DNA from: an uncultured Methylococcaceae bacterium
GTDB taxonomy: Bacteria > Pseudomonadota > Gammaproteobacteria > Methylococcales > Methylococcaceae
Assembly: GCA_903934875.1 (NCBI GenBank)
Contig: CAIZPP010000262.1
Span: 1 to 32,094, forward strand
Length of the DNA stretch: 32,094 nucleotides
Direction of reading: 5' to 3'
Shown here: one piece after another, positions 23,042 to 32,092 of the stretch
Layout: each line of letters opens with the position of its first letter
How positions within the stretch are numbered: position 1 is the stretch's first letter
Translations under genes and position numbers: made by a program
Notes under the pieces: model-generated
Databases searched by the model: none
The model's input: only the letters and a program-made list of their open reading frames with translations
Told to the model about the DNA's origin: nothing

Positions 23042-25519
23042 TCAATGTGCGGGTATGAAGTTGAGTGTGTGCTTGCTTGCACCCGGCAGGAAAGGCAAGG
23101 CAACGCCTTGCTGCCACGCCGGATGCTGGTCGCGGTAGTAAGCCGACAGTGGATAGCCTGACTGACCGCCTGGCATGTGCAAAATGCCTTGTTCCTGATG
23201 ACCGGGTGAAACCACCATGCGTTCGGATGCGCCATGGCCGTTGCCGACAATCCGCACACAAAAACCCGCGCAGCCTGCAAGCTCCGCATCCGCCATGTCC
23301 AGCAAAGGGGACAGGAAGGGCATGGATTTGCTGAAGGGATGGCGGATCGGAACCCGGTTGACTTTTCCCCAAGTCAAACCGACCAGTGTCTGGATGCCTT
23401 GCCGCTGCTTCAATTCCCTGGCACTGTCGGCCAGCGTTTGCAGGACCAAGCCCCGCCAAGTGGAGTATTGGGCATTGGGCAGAGTCGATGGAATTTTCTG
23501 GGCCAACAGTGAGCGCAAAGGCGTTTCCATTTGACGCCAGTTATAGGAAAAACCCGCATCCACCAGCCTGCAGCGTGCCACCACGGGCGCGAAGACCGTA
23601 GCGGCCAGCTTTTCCCGCCACGACCACAACAAAGCTATGCCCAAGCTGTCGGCATCCATGCGACCATTCCAAGCTTCGATATAATGGCGAACCTCGGCCA
23701 ATTCAGGAACGGTAAGCGCATTCTGGTCCAGCACTGCCAAGGCCAGTTTCCGGTAATACTCGAAAAACTCGCTACGGGTGTCCAACTGCACAGAGAACAG
23801 AAATTGCTCGTCCATCTTCTCCGCTTCGCCCAAACGCTGTTCGATGCGGTGCGCCCGGTAGCCATTGGCTTGGTTATGGGCTATGACATAGGGATAATCT
23901 TTTCCCAAGGTGCGGTTGTTTGCTGTGGCGATAAAACCTTGGGGCGGGTCGATCAAACGCGGCAACGCCTCGGGCGGGATGTATCCATCCCAACCAATAC
24001 TGCCATCCGCCCAAGAAAGGCTGACCGACCCGTCAAAACCGCGCCGCAACGGATAGCGGCCGGTGAGCGTCCACCCGATGTGGCCTTGGATATCGGCCAA
24101 GACCACATTCTGGGTCGGACCGCCAGAACGGTTCACAACAGCCAGTGCCTGCTGCAAGGTTTCCGCACTATCCATGTCCATCAGACCCAGGTCGACCCCC
24201 AAGGCTTGCAAGGCTGTCCAATGGATTGCAACCGGCTGGCCTAGCAGATGCTGTGAAGAAACCGGCCCCCAGATTGTCGTGTTGATTTCCATCGCCTGAT
24301 CCTCCCCTCCCTTGACGTGAATCAGTTCGCGATGATGGTCAAAAGCCCGCCAGCCTTGTGGGGTCCGGTATTCATCCAAGTTGGCGGGGTTGGTTTCCAA
24401 TCGCACGAGGTCCATATCATCAGCGTCCACATTAGTGAATCCCCAAGCCACCCGGCCATTGCTTCCCACCACCAGCAACGGCAATCCCGGCAAGGTAACG
24501 CCTGTTAACACTTGCCCCGCGTAGCTCAAACTCGCCCGATACCAGATGTTAGGCACACTTAGGGTCAGATGCATGTCGTTGGCGAGAATGGCCCGCCCGT
24601 CGTGAGTCTTGGCACCGCCCACCACCCATTGGTTGGAGCCGATAATGCTGGAAAGGGGGTCGACGCCGGATGCGGTCGAATTGGGTTCCTCACCCATCCC
24701 GGCTTGCCAATCCCCTCTGTCCCCCTTTAGTAAAAAAGGTGGGGGAGGATTTTTCGAGTCGGCTTGTTGCAACTCTTGCTTAGGGTTCCTTGTATCAGCT
24801 TCATTCAGCCTAGCCCAGTCTTCACTGGGGACGGGACGGGCAGGCCGGTGGGATTCTTGCCCGCCTAGCAGCACAGTGTCGTACTCGCCGACATCCGGGG
24901 TCAGGAATTGCGTCACTGCCTCGGGTAGAGCCTGCTTCATCACCGTCAGCATCCGCTCCCCCTCTTCCTGTGAGTTCAGGGTTTGGAACATCCCCAAGCC
25001 GACCAACAAACTGTCCTCCACCCGCCAAGGCTCGGGGCTGAACCCAAGCACTAAAAATTCGGGTGGCAAGACTTTGGCTTGGGCCAGGAAAGCATTGACC
25101 CCTGCTGCGTAAGCATAGTGGGCCTGTTTTTGTTTATCCGGCAGTGCGGCAAATATAGCCCTTGCCGCCCGTTCGAAACCGTAAGTGCGCTGGCGCTTGT
25201 CCAATTCCAGCGCGACTGGCCCGAACAACTCGGCCAGTCGCCCGGCGCTCTTACGGCGAATCAACTCCATTTGGAACAGCCGGTCACGGGCGTGAATCCA
25301 ACCCAAGGCTCTGTAGGCATCGTCACGGTTATTTGCTTGGATGGTGGGGATGCCCATGCCATCGGAAGCCACTTCCACCCTATCCCGCAAGCCGTCCAAG
25401 GCCACTTCTCCATCCAGCGTTGCGAAAGAAATCCAACACACTAAAACAAGCGAAGCCAGTAATGCTCCGAAAACAATCAAGGACGGCAGCAATAATCGCT
25501 TGAAAATCATCCTATTCAC
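23042..25519 (-). CDS. Penicillin acylase-family Ntn hydrolase
   Basis: An 825-residue precursor of the penicillin amidase/acyl-homoserine-lactone acylase family. A hydrophobic N-terminus (LLLPSLIVFGALLASLVLVCWI, split here at about residues 10-30) anchors or exports it. The alpha chain (SDGMGIPTI, RDRLFQMELIRRKSAGRL) is followed by a spacer and the autocleavage point before Ser295 in IIGSNQWVVGG, the catalytic N-terminal nucleophile of the beta chain. The spacer holds an unusual segment (SKNPPPPFLLKGDRGDW, about 256-271) produced by a palindromic DNA repeat. Substrates could be beta-lactams, acyl-homoserine lactones or other amides; the sequence does not decide. Its start overlaps the suhB 3' end by 8 nt, so both share a transcript. 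Confidence 0.9.
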   Translation of the reverse strand: MNRMIFKRLLLPSLIVFGALLASLVLVCWISFATLDGEVALDGLRDRVEVASDGMGIPTIQANNRDDAYRALGWIHARDRLFQMELIRRKSAGRLAELFGPVALELDKRQRTYGFERAARAIFAALPDKQKQAHYAYAAGVNAFLAQAKVLPPEFLVLGFSPEPWRVEDSLLVGLGMFQTLNSQEEGERMLTVMKQALPEAVTQFLTPDVGEYDTVLLGGQESHRPARPVPSEDWARLNEADTRNPKQELQQADSKNPPPPFLLKGDRGDWQAGMGEEPNSTASGVDPLSSIIGSNQWVVGGAKTHDGRAILANDMHLTLSVPNIWYRASLSYAGQVLTGVTLPGLPLLVVGSNGRVAWGFTNVDADDMDLVRLETNPANLDEYRTPQGWRAFDHHRELIHVKGGEDQAMEINTTIWGPVSSQHLLGQPVAIHWTALQALGVDLGLMDMDSAETLQQALAVVNRSGGPTQNVVLADIQGHIGWTLTGRYPLRRGFDGSVSLSWADGSIGWDGYIPPEALPRLIDPPQGFIATANNRTLGKDYPYVIAHNQANGYRAHRIEQRLGEAEKMDEQFLFSVQLDTRSEFFEYYRKLALAVLDQNALTVPELAEVRHYIEAWNGRMDADSLGIALLWSWREKLAATVFAPVVARCRLVDAGFSYNWRQMETPLRSLLAQKIPSTLPNAQYSTWRGLVLQTLADSARELKQRQGIQTLVGLTWGKVNRVPIRHPFSKSMPFLSPLLDMADAELAGCAGFCVRIVGNGHGASERMVVSPGHQEQGILHMPGGQSGYPLSAYYRDQHPAWQQGVALPFLPGASKHTLNFIPAH
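24709..24754. repeat. Palindromic repeat inserted in frame in the acylase gene
   Basis: AATCCCCTCTGTCCCCCTTT (24709-24728) faces AAAAAGGTGGGGGAGGATT (24733-24751), forming an imperfect hairpin. On the minus strand it reads as NPPPPFLLKGDRGD inside the acylase, a translation typical of a dispersed repeat family. The reading frame is kept, and the site lies in the spacer upstream of the catalytic Ser295. Confidence 0.65.
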
Positions 25520-26333
25520 CTATAGGGGGCTTGTAACGCAAGGCATCGGTGACGTGGGGTCGGATGGCTTCCAACATCAAACCATGCAATTTGGGATTGG
25601 CGGTCAGCACATTGCCGGTTTCCAAAAATTTCGATCCACCCTCGAAGTCTGTAACGATGCCTCCTGCCTCCTGGACCAGCAACACACCCGCCGCAATGTC
25701 CCAAGGCATCAGGCCAATTTCCCAGAATCCGTCCATCCGTCCGCAGGCCACCCATGCCAAGTCCAGCGCGGCGGAGCCTGCGCGGCGGATGCCGGCGGTG
25801 TCCTTCATCAGGTCACGGAACATGCCAAAATAAGCATCATTATGACGCTGGTCCTTGAACGGAAAGCCCGTGCCGAGTAACGCGCCTGGGAACGCTTTCT
25901 GCTTGGTGACGCGCAAGCGCCGGTTTTCCAAAGTTGCGCCACCACCGCGTTTGGCGGTGAACAACTCTTGCCGCATCGGGTCATAGATAACACCACATTC
26001 TATATTGCCCTTGTGTATCAAGGCAATGGAAACGGCGAACTGGGGAAATCCGTGCAAGAAGTTGGTCGTGCCATCCAATGGGTCAATGACCCAGGTGAAC
26101 TCACCCTTGGGCAAACCGTAGCGTCCGCCCTCTTCAGCAAGAAAAGCATGGCCGGGATACGCTTTGCTCAAGATGCTGACGATTTCTTGCTCGGCCAGAT
26201 TATCCACTTCGCTGACAAAGTCGTTGCGCCCCTTAGCCGATATATTCAGGGTGTCGATTCTATCGACATAGCGGATGATCAGGTCTCCGGCAGCGCGGGC
26301 GGCGCGCACCGCAATAGTCAACATTGGGTCCAT
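25512..26333 (-). CDS. suhB: Inositol monophosphatase-family protein SuhB
   Basis: A 273-residue Mg2+-dependent phosphatase of the inositol monophosphatase family, the size of E. coli SuhB (267). Metal ligands are in AEEGG, WVIDPLDGTTNF (the family signature) and MPWDIAAGVLLVQEAGG. SuhB is also an rRNA antitermination partner, and this bacterial form, RAGSAALDLAWVACGRMDGFWE, is typical of it. It is divergent from trmJ, a conserved arrangement in gammaproteobacteria, with 101 bp between the starts. The acylase gene overlaps its end by 8 nt and is expressed with it. Confidence 0.93.
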   Translation of the reverse strand: MDPMLTIAVRAARAAGDLIIRYVDRIDTLNISAKGRNDFVSEVDNLAEQEIVSILSKAYPGHAFLAEEGGRYGLPKGEFTWVIDPLDGTTNFLHGFPQFAVSIALIHKGNIECGVIYDPMRQELFTAKRGGGATLENRRLRVTKQKAFPGALLGTGFPFKDQRHNDAYFGMFRDLMKDTAGIRRAGSAALDLAWVACGRMDGFWEIGLMPWDIAAGVLLVQEAGGIVTDFEGGSKFLETGNVLTANPKLHGLMLEAIRPHVTDALRYKPPIGE

Positions 26334-26434
26334 GGTTCACCGTTAAAATTAAAATGCAGTTAGTGGAAGTAAAATTTCTGCTAGTATTTTACCCTTTTTG
26401 TCCACGATACTTGCAAAAGCTTAGGTTAACAGTC

Positions 26435-27172
26435 TTGCTGTCGAATATTCGCATACTTTTGGTCTCCACCACCCACCCCGGCAACATCGGCGGCGTGGCC
26501 CGCGCCATGAAAAACATGGGACTCAGCGATCTTGGCCTGGTGAACCCTAAAATTTATCCCAGCGAGGAGGCAAACGCGCGCGCTGCCGGTGCCGACGACC
26601 TATTGAGCAATGCCCAGGTTTTTGACAACTTGGACGCAGCCCTAGCCGACCGCCAATTGGTCATTGGTGCCAGTGCCCGCCTGCGCACGATTGCCTGGCC
26701 CCAGCTTACGCCCAAGCAATGCGCGGATACAATCAGCGCCAAAGTAAGCCTGAAAAGCGCCATTTTGTTTGGTCGCGAACGCACCGGGCTGACTAATGCA
26801 GAGTTGGAACGTTGCCACTACCTATTGCACATCCCTTGCAACCCCGAGTTCAGATCGCTCAATATTGCCGCTGCCGTGCAAGTGGTCGCCTATGAACTGT
26901 TCCAGGCGGCAATGGCTACGCCTATGGCCCAGGCGGACGGCGACAGTGAGGCTGAACGTGCCAATGGGGAGGAAATGGAATCTTTCCATGGGCATTTGCT
27001 ACGAACCCTGTTTGACATCGGTTTTTTGCATGAGAGAAAATCATCCCCCACCCTGATCCGCCGCTTGCGTCGGATATTCAACCGTTGCGGGCTGGAAAAA
27101 ACCGACATCCACATCCTGCGCGGCATACTCGCCAGCGTACAGAAACAAACCCACCGCAATCAGGATTCTTAA
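26435..27172 (+). CDS. trmJ: tRNA (cytidine/uridine-2'-O) methyltransferase TrmJ
   Basis: A 245-residue SPOUT methyltransferase that 2'-O-methylates position 32 of tRNAs (E. coli TrmJ, 246 residues). The opening NIRILLVSTTHPGNIGGVARAMK and the knot motifs ILFGRERTGLTN and FRSLNIAAAVQVVAYE are family signatures. I choose the TTG at 26435: it gives MLSNIRILLV, matching the E. coli MLQNIRIVLV start, with TTAGG 9 nt before it; the open frame further upstream reaches into suhB and reads unlike the family. The cysE gene begins 3 bp after its stop. Confidence 0.92.
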   Translation: MLSNIRILLVSTTHPGNIGGVARAMKNMGLSDLGLVNPKIYPSEEANARAAGADDLLSNAQVFDNLDAALADRQLVIGASARLRTIAWPQLTPKQCADTISAKVSLKSAILFGRERTGLTNAELERCHYLLHIPCNPEFRSLNIAAAVQVVAYELFQAAMATPMAQADGDSEAERANGEEMESFHGHLLRTLFDIGFLHERKSSPTLIRRLRRIFNRCGLEKTDIHILRGILASVQKQTHRNQDS

Positions 27173-27175
27173 AAC

Positions 27176-27955
27176 ATGCTGAAAAAAGTCAAAGATGAAT
27201 TCGACTGCATCTTCCAGCGCGATCCGGCAGCGCAATCTTACTTTGAGATCCTCACCTGTTATCCCGGTGTCCATGCCTTGCTGCTGCACCGTGCCAGCCA
27301 CCGCATGTGGCATCTCGGCCTGCATTGGCCTGCGCGTTTTCTATCGCATATCGGGCGCTGGCTGACTGGGATTGAAATCCATCCCGGCGCAAAAATTGGC
27401 TGCCGCGTGTTTATCGACCATGGCATGGGTGTGGTGATAGGCGAAACGGCGGTGATCGGAGACGACTGCACCCTCTACCACGGCGTCACCTTGGGAGGGA
27501 CTAGCTGGAAAAAAGGCAAACGCCATCCCACCTTGGGAAACGGCGTGGTCGTCGGCGCGGGCGCGAAAGTGCTAGGCCCCATCACCGTCGGCGATGGCGC
27601 TCGCGTCGGCTCCAATACCGTCGTGTTGAAGAATGTGCCGCCCGGCGCCACCGTGGTCGGCATACCCAGCCACCGGGTTAACCCCGACCGCAAGGCGCAA
27701 GATGCGCAACGCCAAGCCATCGCCGACAAAATCGGCTTTGAAGCCTACGGCATGACCGCCGACATGTCCGACCCCGTCGCCAACGCCATCGACCACTTGC
27801 TGGAGCATATTCTGAAATTAAAGGAACAGGTGGAGGCTCTGCAAGATGCCATGCAAGAGCAAGGCATTACAGTCCACATGCCGCTGCCGCAGCCCCAGCA
27901 GGATTGGGAGGAATGCCGGGTCGAGCCGCAGGAAGATCAGCAATTACCCGTATAG
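27176..27955 (+). CDS. cysE: Serine O-acetyltransferase CysE
   Basis: A 259-residue serine acetyltransferase, which makes O-acetylserine for cysteine synthesis. It is the shorter type lacking the long N-terminal helical domain of E. coli CysE; the left-handed beta helix begins at GIEIHPGAKIGCRVFIDHG, with the catalytic His82, and runs through IGETAVIGDD, YHGVTLGG and VVVGAGAKVLG. The C-terminal tail (after VVGIPSHRV) is about 80 residues and ends in a coiled-coil-like EQVEALQDAMQEQ plus a Gln/Pro-rich stretch. It follows trmJ by 3 bp. In many gammaproteobacteria iscR comes next; here it is an M20 peptidase, 9 bp on. Confidence 0.93.
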   Translation: MLKKVKDEFDCIFQRDPAAQSYFEILTCYPGVHALLLHRASHRMWHLGLHWPARFLSHIGRWLTGIEIHPGAKIGCRVFIDHGMGVVIGETAVIGDDCTLYHGVTLGGTSWKKGKRHPTLGNGVVVGAGAKVLGPITVGDGARVGSNTVVLKNVPPGATVVGIPSHRVNPDRKAQDAQRQAIADKIGFEAYGMTADMSDPVANAIDHLLEHILKLKEQVEALQDAMQEQGITVHMPLPQPQQDWEECRVEPQEDQQLPV

Positions 27956-27964
27956 GAGAAACCA

Positions 27965-29227
27965 TTGAGAATACATACCGCCTTAATTTTGATGATGTCC
28001 TTTTTCGTTGCAACTGGCGACAGTTTAGCGGACACGGACAGTGCGCTTATGAAAGCCTCGCAAAAAGAAACAGCGGGGTTTGTGGATGATTTACGCGCCA
28101 TCGTCAATATTGATTCTGGCACCGGGTATGCTCCCGGCTTGGCACAGGTCGAGGCTTTTCTCGTAAGGCACTTGAAGAAGCTAGGTGCCCAAGTGTCAAC
28201 CATTGAAGCGAAAGCCAAGCCGGATGTATGTGTCGAAAGCAAGCCTTCGGTGGGAAGAACGGTAGTGGGTACCCTACATGGCAATGGTAGCTTGAATATC
28301 ATGCTGATGATTCATTATGACACTGTGTTTGAGCCGGGAGAAGCGGCAAAACGTCCGTTTAGAGTGGAAGAAAGCAAGGCGTTTGGACCAGGGGTCGCCG
28401 ATGCCAAGGGTGGTGCTTTGTTGATATTGCATGCCTTGGATATTGCACGGAGGCGTGGGTTTAAGGAATACCACACGTTAACCGTTCTGTTTAATCCAGA
28501 CGAGGAAAAAAGCTCCCTCGGTTCCCGTGAAATCATTAAAGATTTAGCATCCCGCCAAGATGTGGTGCTGATATATGAGCCACCCAAAGCTGAGGAGCAA
28601 GTCACTATCGCCACTAATGGCATCGCTTGGGTTCATCTGGATGTTCAAGGCGCGGGTGCCCATGCCGGGTTGAACCCAGAAAAAGGCCGTAATGCCTTGG
28701 TCGAACTGGCTCATCAAATCACGCAATTAAAGGACTTGGGCAATTCCTCCATAGGCACGACCGTAAATTGGACTTTTTTGGAAACAGACAACAAAGAGCG
28801 GGTGAACAAGATTCCCGGCCAAGCCTGTGCCATTGCCGACATGCGGCTAGCCGATTCGAATGAAATCGAACGCGTCCAACAAGACGCAACCCGGATTTCC
28901 CAACAAAAACTAATTCCTGATACCCAAGTAAGCGTGACGGTTGAAAGCCGCAGAACACCGTTTAAAAAAAACCCGGATACCGACAGACTGGCGTCATTGG
29001 CCGCGAAAATCTTCAGCGAACTTGGCAAGAAAATCGAGCCAGTTGCCATGCGCTATAGTACGGACGCCAGTTTCGCTTTCAATCCCGTTGGCGGCAAGCC
29101 CGCAGTTTTAGATGGTATGGGTATCGTCGGCGACGAGATACATACGCCGGGTGAATGGGCTGATTTAAACAGCATCCCATCAAGGCTTTATTTGACAGTG
29201 CGGATGCTTGAGATTTTGGCAAAGTGA
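27965..29227 (+). CDS. Exported M20 peptidase, glutamate carboxypeptidase-like
   Basis: A 420-residue M20 zinc peptidase resembling glutamate carboxypeptidase (CPG2). It starts at TTG 27965, 6 nt after AGGAG, and opens with a signal peptide (MRIHTALILMMSFFVATGDSLA). Zinc and catalytic residues are present: His and Asp in IHYDTVFEPG, Asp in GPGVADAKGG, the Glu pair in NPDEEKSS, Glu in IYEPPKAEE and the last His in GDEIHTPGEWADL. CPG2 removes C-terminal glutamate from peptides or folates; the substrate here is not known. It is third in the trmJ-cysE transcript and ends one base before potD, tail to tail. Confidence 0.85.
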   Translation: MRIHTALILMMSFFVATGDSLADTDSALMKASQKETAGFVDDLRAIVNIDSGTGYAPGLAQVEAFLVRHLKKLGAQVSTIEAKAKPDVCVESKPSVGRTVVGTLHGNGSLNIMLMIHYDTVFEPGEAAKRPFRVEESKAFGPGVADAKGGALLILHALDIARRRGFKEYHTLTVLFNPDEEKSSLGSREIIKDLASRQDVVLIYEPPKAEEQVTIATNGIAWVHLDVQGAGAHAGLNPEKGRNALVELAHQITQLKDLGNSSIGTTVNWTFLETDNKERVNKIPGQACAIADMRLADSNEIERVQQDATRISQQKLIPDTQVSVTVESRRTPFKKNPDTDRLASLAAKIFSELGKKIEPVAMRYSTDASFAFNPVGGKPAVLDGMGIVGDEIHTPGEWADLNSIPSRLYLTVRMLEILAK

Positions 29228-29228
29228 A

Positions 29229-30251
29229 CTACTCCGCCTTCAGCTTTTCCCAATACTCGGTATAGATGGTAATCGCCGCGCCTACATCGGTCTGGTACTC
29301 GCCTTTCGACACGATGTCGTTCGGCGGGTAAACTACGGCATCGCCGCGTAATTTAGGGTCTAACAGCTTGATCGCCTCCAGGTTGGGGGTGGCGGAGCCG
29401 ACTTTTTCGCTATTCAAGCGGGCGATGTCGGGGCGCAACAGAAAGTCGATCAAGCGGTGGGCCAGTTCCGCATGGGGGGAGTTTTTCGGAATCACCAGGC
29501 TGTCCATCCACAAGATGACACCTTCCTTAGGGCAGACATATTGGAAACTCGGTTCCTCAAGCTGAATTCTATGCGCCGCGCCGTTCCAGATCACTCCGGC
29601 ATCGGCTTCGCCGGTCACAAACAGCACGTCTGCCGCATCGGAATTGAACAGGCGGATGTTGGGTAGCAGTTTTTTTAACAATTCGTAGGCACTGCGGATT
29701 TGCGCCGGGTCTTTGCTGTTGCCGGAAAAACCCAGAATGTGCAATGCAATATGGAAGACTTCGCGCATGTCATTGGGCAGTAGCAGCCGTCCTGCGAACA
29801 TCGGTTTCCATAGATCGGCCCAAGCCTGCACATCTTGGAGTTTGAACTTGGCGGTGTCCACACCTATGCCGGAAGTTCCCCATATATAGGGGATGCTGTA
29901 TTGGTTGCCCGGATCGAAGGGCTTGTCAAGTTGGCGCGGGTCCAGGTTTTTATAATTGGGCAGTTGGTTTTTGTCTAAGCTGTGCAACATGCCTTCCTTG
30001 CGCATCTTGTCGATGAAATAAGTTGAGGGGATGGCCAAGTCATAGCCGCCGCCATCCAACAGTTTCAGTTTGGCGTACATGGACTCATTGCTGTCATAGC
30101 TGGTGTAGTTGACGGCGATGCCGGTCTCTTCGGTGAAGCGGTCCAGCACTTCTTGCACCAGATAGTCCGACCAGCCGAACAAGCGGATAGCAGGCCCCTC
30201 CCCCCAGGCGGCGGCGCAGAACAGCGACAAGGCCAATGCGAGTGCTTTCAT
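29229..30251 (-). CDS. potD: Polyamine ABC transporter substrate-binding protein PotD
   Basis: A 340-residue periplasmic binding protein for spermidine/putrescine-type ligands (E. coli PotD 348). A signal peptide (MKALALALSLFCAAAWGEG) precedes IRLFGWSDYLVQEVLDRF, and the family patterns YDLAIPSTYFIDKM, IPYIWGTSGIGVD and WMDSLVIPKNSPH follow. The ligand choice between spermidine and putrescine cannot be fixed from sequence. It is last in potB-potC-potD, its ATG overlapping the potC stop by 4 nt. The ATPase PotA is not in the window. Confidence 0.9.
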   Translation of the reverse strand: MKALALALSLFCAAAWGEGPAIRLFGWSDYLVQEVLDRFTEETGIAVNYTSYDSNESMYAKLKLLDGGGYDLAIPSTYFIDKMRKEGMLHSLDKNQLPNYKNLDPRQLDKPFDPGNQYSIPYIWGTSGIGVDTAKFKLQDVQAWADLWKPMFAGRLLLPNDMREVFHIALHILGFSGNSKDPAQIRSAYELLKKLLPNIRLFNSDAADVLFVTGEADAGVIWNGAAHRIQLEEPSFQYVCPKEGVILWMDSLVIPKNSPHAELAHRLIDFLLRPDIARLNSEKVGSATPNLEAIKLLDPKLRGDAVVYPPNDIVSKGEYQTDVGAAITIYTEYWEKLKAE

Positions 30252-31015
30252 TTTGGTTTCCGCTGCAACAGGTATTGCGCACCGCTGACCACTAGCAGCG
30301 AAACGGCAAACAGCAAGGCCGCCAGAGCATTGACTTCAGGCTTCACCCCCAGCCGCACCATGGAGTAGATTTTTAACGGCAGCACTTCAAACTCCGGGCC
30401 GGTGACGAAAAAACTCACCACCACATCATCCAGCGACAGGGTGAAGCTCAACAGCCAGCCTGCGGCAATGGCGGGCATGGCCAAGGGCAAAACAATCTGC
30501 CGCATCGCCTGCCATTCGCCCGCGCCCAAATCTGCGGCGGCTTCAATTAAATGCCGGTCGAAGCCGTCCAAGCGGGATAGCACGGTCACGGTGACGAAAG
30601 GCAGGCAGAAAGTGGTATGGGACAACAGCAGGGTGCAAAAACCGAGTTCCATATGCAGGGCGATGAACAGCACCAGCAGCGACACCGCCATGACGATTTC
30701 CGGCGACATCAGCGTGACGTATAACAAGCCCTGCAACACAATACGGCCCTTGAAACGGTAGCGGTAAATTCCCACCGCGCCCAAGGTTCCAATGAAACAA
30801 GCCATGCTCGCGGCCAAGCAGCCCACCAGCAGCGAATGGGTCGCGGCACCGATCAGGCTTGCGTCGGTGGCAAGGCTACGGTACCAGCCCAAGGTGAAGG
30901 AATCCCAATGGGTGCCGTATTTTGACGCATTAAACGAGTATAGAATCAGCACCGCCATAGGCAGGTAGAGAAAGCCAAACAGCAAAACCAGATAGATGGA
31001 TTTTAGCCGTTCCAT
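30248..31015 (-). CDS. potC: Polyamine ABC transporter permease PotC
   Basis: A 255-residue inner-membrane permease with about six hydrophobic helices and the EAA loop EAAADLGAGEWQAMRQIVLP that docks on the ATPase. It is the PotC type (second permease, typical SLDDVVVSFFVTGPEF). ATG 31015 is preferred because the longer frame to 31060 runs into potB; it starts 1 bp after the potB stop. It acts with PotB as the channel for the PotD-delivered polyamine. Confidence 0.9.
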   Translation of the reverse strand: MERLKSIYLVLLFGFLYLPMAVLILYSFNASKYGTHWDSFTLGWYRSLATDASLIGAATHSLLVGCLAASMACFIGTLGAVGIYRYRFKGRIVLQGLLYVTLMSPEIVMAVSLLVLFIALHMELGFCTLLLSHTTFCLPFVTVTVLSRLDGFDRHLIEAAADLGAGEWQAMRQIVLPLAMPAIAAGWLLSFTLSLDDVVVSFFVTGPEFEVLPLKIYSMVRLGVKPEVNALAALLFAVSLLVVSGAQYLLQRKPK

Positions 31016-31016
31016 G

Positions 31017-31871
31017 TTATGGCCTATCCTCCACCGCAAACCGTTCCAGGCTATAAGCATAAGCGGCCAGAAACAGGAACAGCAAACCGGTCAACGCCAT
31101 GCTGGCAGCCGCACCAAACGGCCAGTCGCGGGCATCGAGGAATTGGTCTTTAAGTAAATTGCCCACCAGCAAATCGCGGGAACCGCCCAGCACATCGGCG
31201 ATGAAAAACAGCCCCAAAGCCGGCATGAACACAAGCAGACTACCCGCGATGACACCAGGCAAGGTCAGCGGCAAGGTCACTTGCCAAAACCGCCGCCACC
31301 GGCCTGCCCCCAGATCGGCGGCGGCTTCCAGCAGGCGGTGGTCAAGCTTTTCGATGGCATTGTACAAGGGCAGTATCATGAACGGCAGCAGAATGTACAC
31401 CATGCCTATCAACACGGCGGAGCCTGTGTACAGCAGGCGGACCGGCTCCTCGATCAGCCCGAGGGCGATCAGCGTGTTGTTCAGCAAACCCCTCGCCGCC
31501 AAGAGGGAGCGGATTGCATAGGTGCGCACCAAGGAGTTAGTCCAAAACGGGATGATGACTAGAGTTAGCAAGACCGGGCGCACACTAGTGCGAAACTGCG
31601 CCAAGAAGTAGGCGAAGGGATAGCCCAGCCCTAAGCAGGCCAAGGTCGTCAGCAAAGCCAGCCACAAGGAATGGGCGAATACCCGCAAATAGACAGAATC
31701 GAACAAGCGCAGGTAGTTGCCTAAGCCCGGCGACAAGTTGATGAATCCGCTTTCGTCACGGCCTAGAAAGCTTGCGGCCAGCACCAACAGGTTGGGAATC
31801 AACACGAACAACGCCAGCCATACTGACAATAGCAAGATGACCGAGGTTCTGAAGAAGTTACCTTGACGCAT
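31017..31871 (-). CDS. potB: Polyamine ABC transporter permease PotB
   Basis: A 284-residue permease with about six transmembrane segments, starting at LLLSVWLALFVLIPNLLVLA, and the EAA loop EAAADLGAGRWRRFWQVTLP. IIPFWTNSLVRTYA is typical of PotB. ATG 31871 follows GAGAAGAG at good spacing; a GTG at 31892 is a weaker choice. It heads the potB-potC-potD set. In most operons potA precedes it; here 101 bp without a gene and then the end of an unrelated short gene lie upstream, so the ATPase may be encoded elsewhere. Confidence 0.9.
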   Translation of the reverse strand: MRQGNFFRTSVILLLSVWLALFVLIPNLLVLAASFLGRDESGFINLSPGLGNYLRLFDSVYLRVFAHSLWLALLTTLACLGLGYPFAYFLAQFRTSVRPVLLTLVIIPFWTNSLVRTYAIRSLLAARGLLNNTLIALGLIEEPVRLLYTGSAVLIGMVYILLPFMILPLYNAIEKLDHRLLEAAADLGAGRWRRFWQVTLPLTLPGVIAGSLLVFMPALGLFFIADVLGGSRDLLVGNLLKDQFLDARDWPFGAAASMALTGLLFLFLAAYAYSLERFAVEDRP

Positions 31872-31972
31872 GCACACTCTTCTCAAATACACATGGATGA
31901 TGCCACTTCCTTTGTTTGATGCGGCGTTGAACCATTTCTTTATACTCTACTGGTCAATACCTTCGCCAAAAG

Positions 31973-32092
31973 TTACGCCGCTTTTGCATGAATCCTGCCG
32001 ATTTCTGCGGTCTGGAAAATACTGTCGTCGATTAAAAACGCCTCGCCATTTTTGCCGAGCAAATTTAATATCCGCCGCGTGTATTTTCGCGC
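31973..32092 (-). CDS. 3' end of an unidentified gene, cut by the window edge
   Basis: The last 122 bases contain a minus-strand frame open from the window edge to TAA at 31975-31973. Its 39 residues read RKYTRRILNLLGKNGEAFLI, then DDSIFQTAEIGRIHAKAA. The composition looks protein-like, but I cannot name a family, and chance is possible at this length. The other two minus frames also stop within the window. It is not the end of a PotA ATPase that I can recognise. Confidence 0.35.
   Translation of the reverse strand, partial: ARKYTRRILNLLGKNGEAFLIDDSIFQTAEIGRIHAKAA

Noticed and set aside
22890-23138. An 82-codon plus-strand frame including MVRQAHHERLNLLS
   Set aside because: This is the well-known translation of a dispersed REP palindrome and it runs antisense into the acylase gene.
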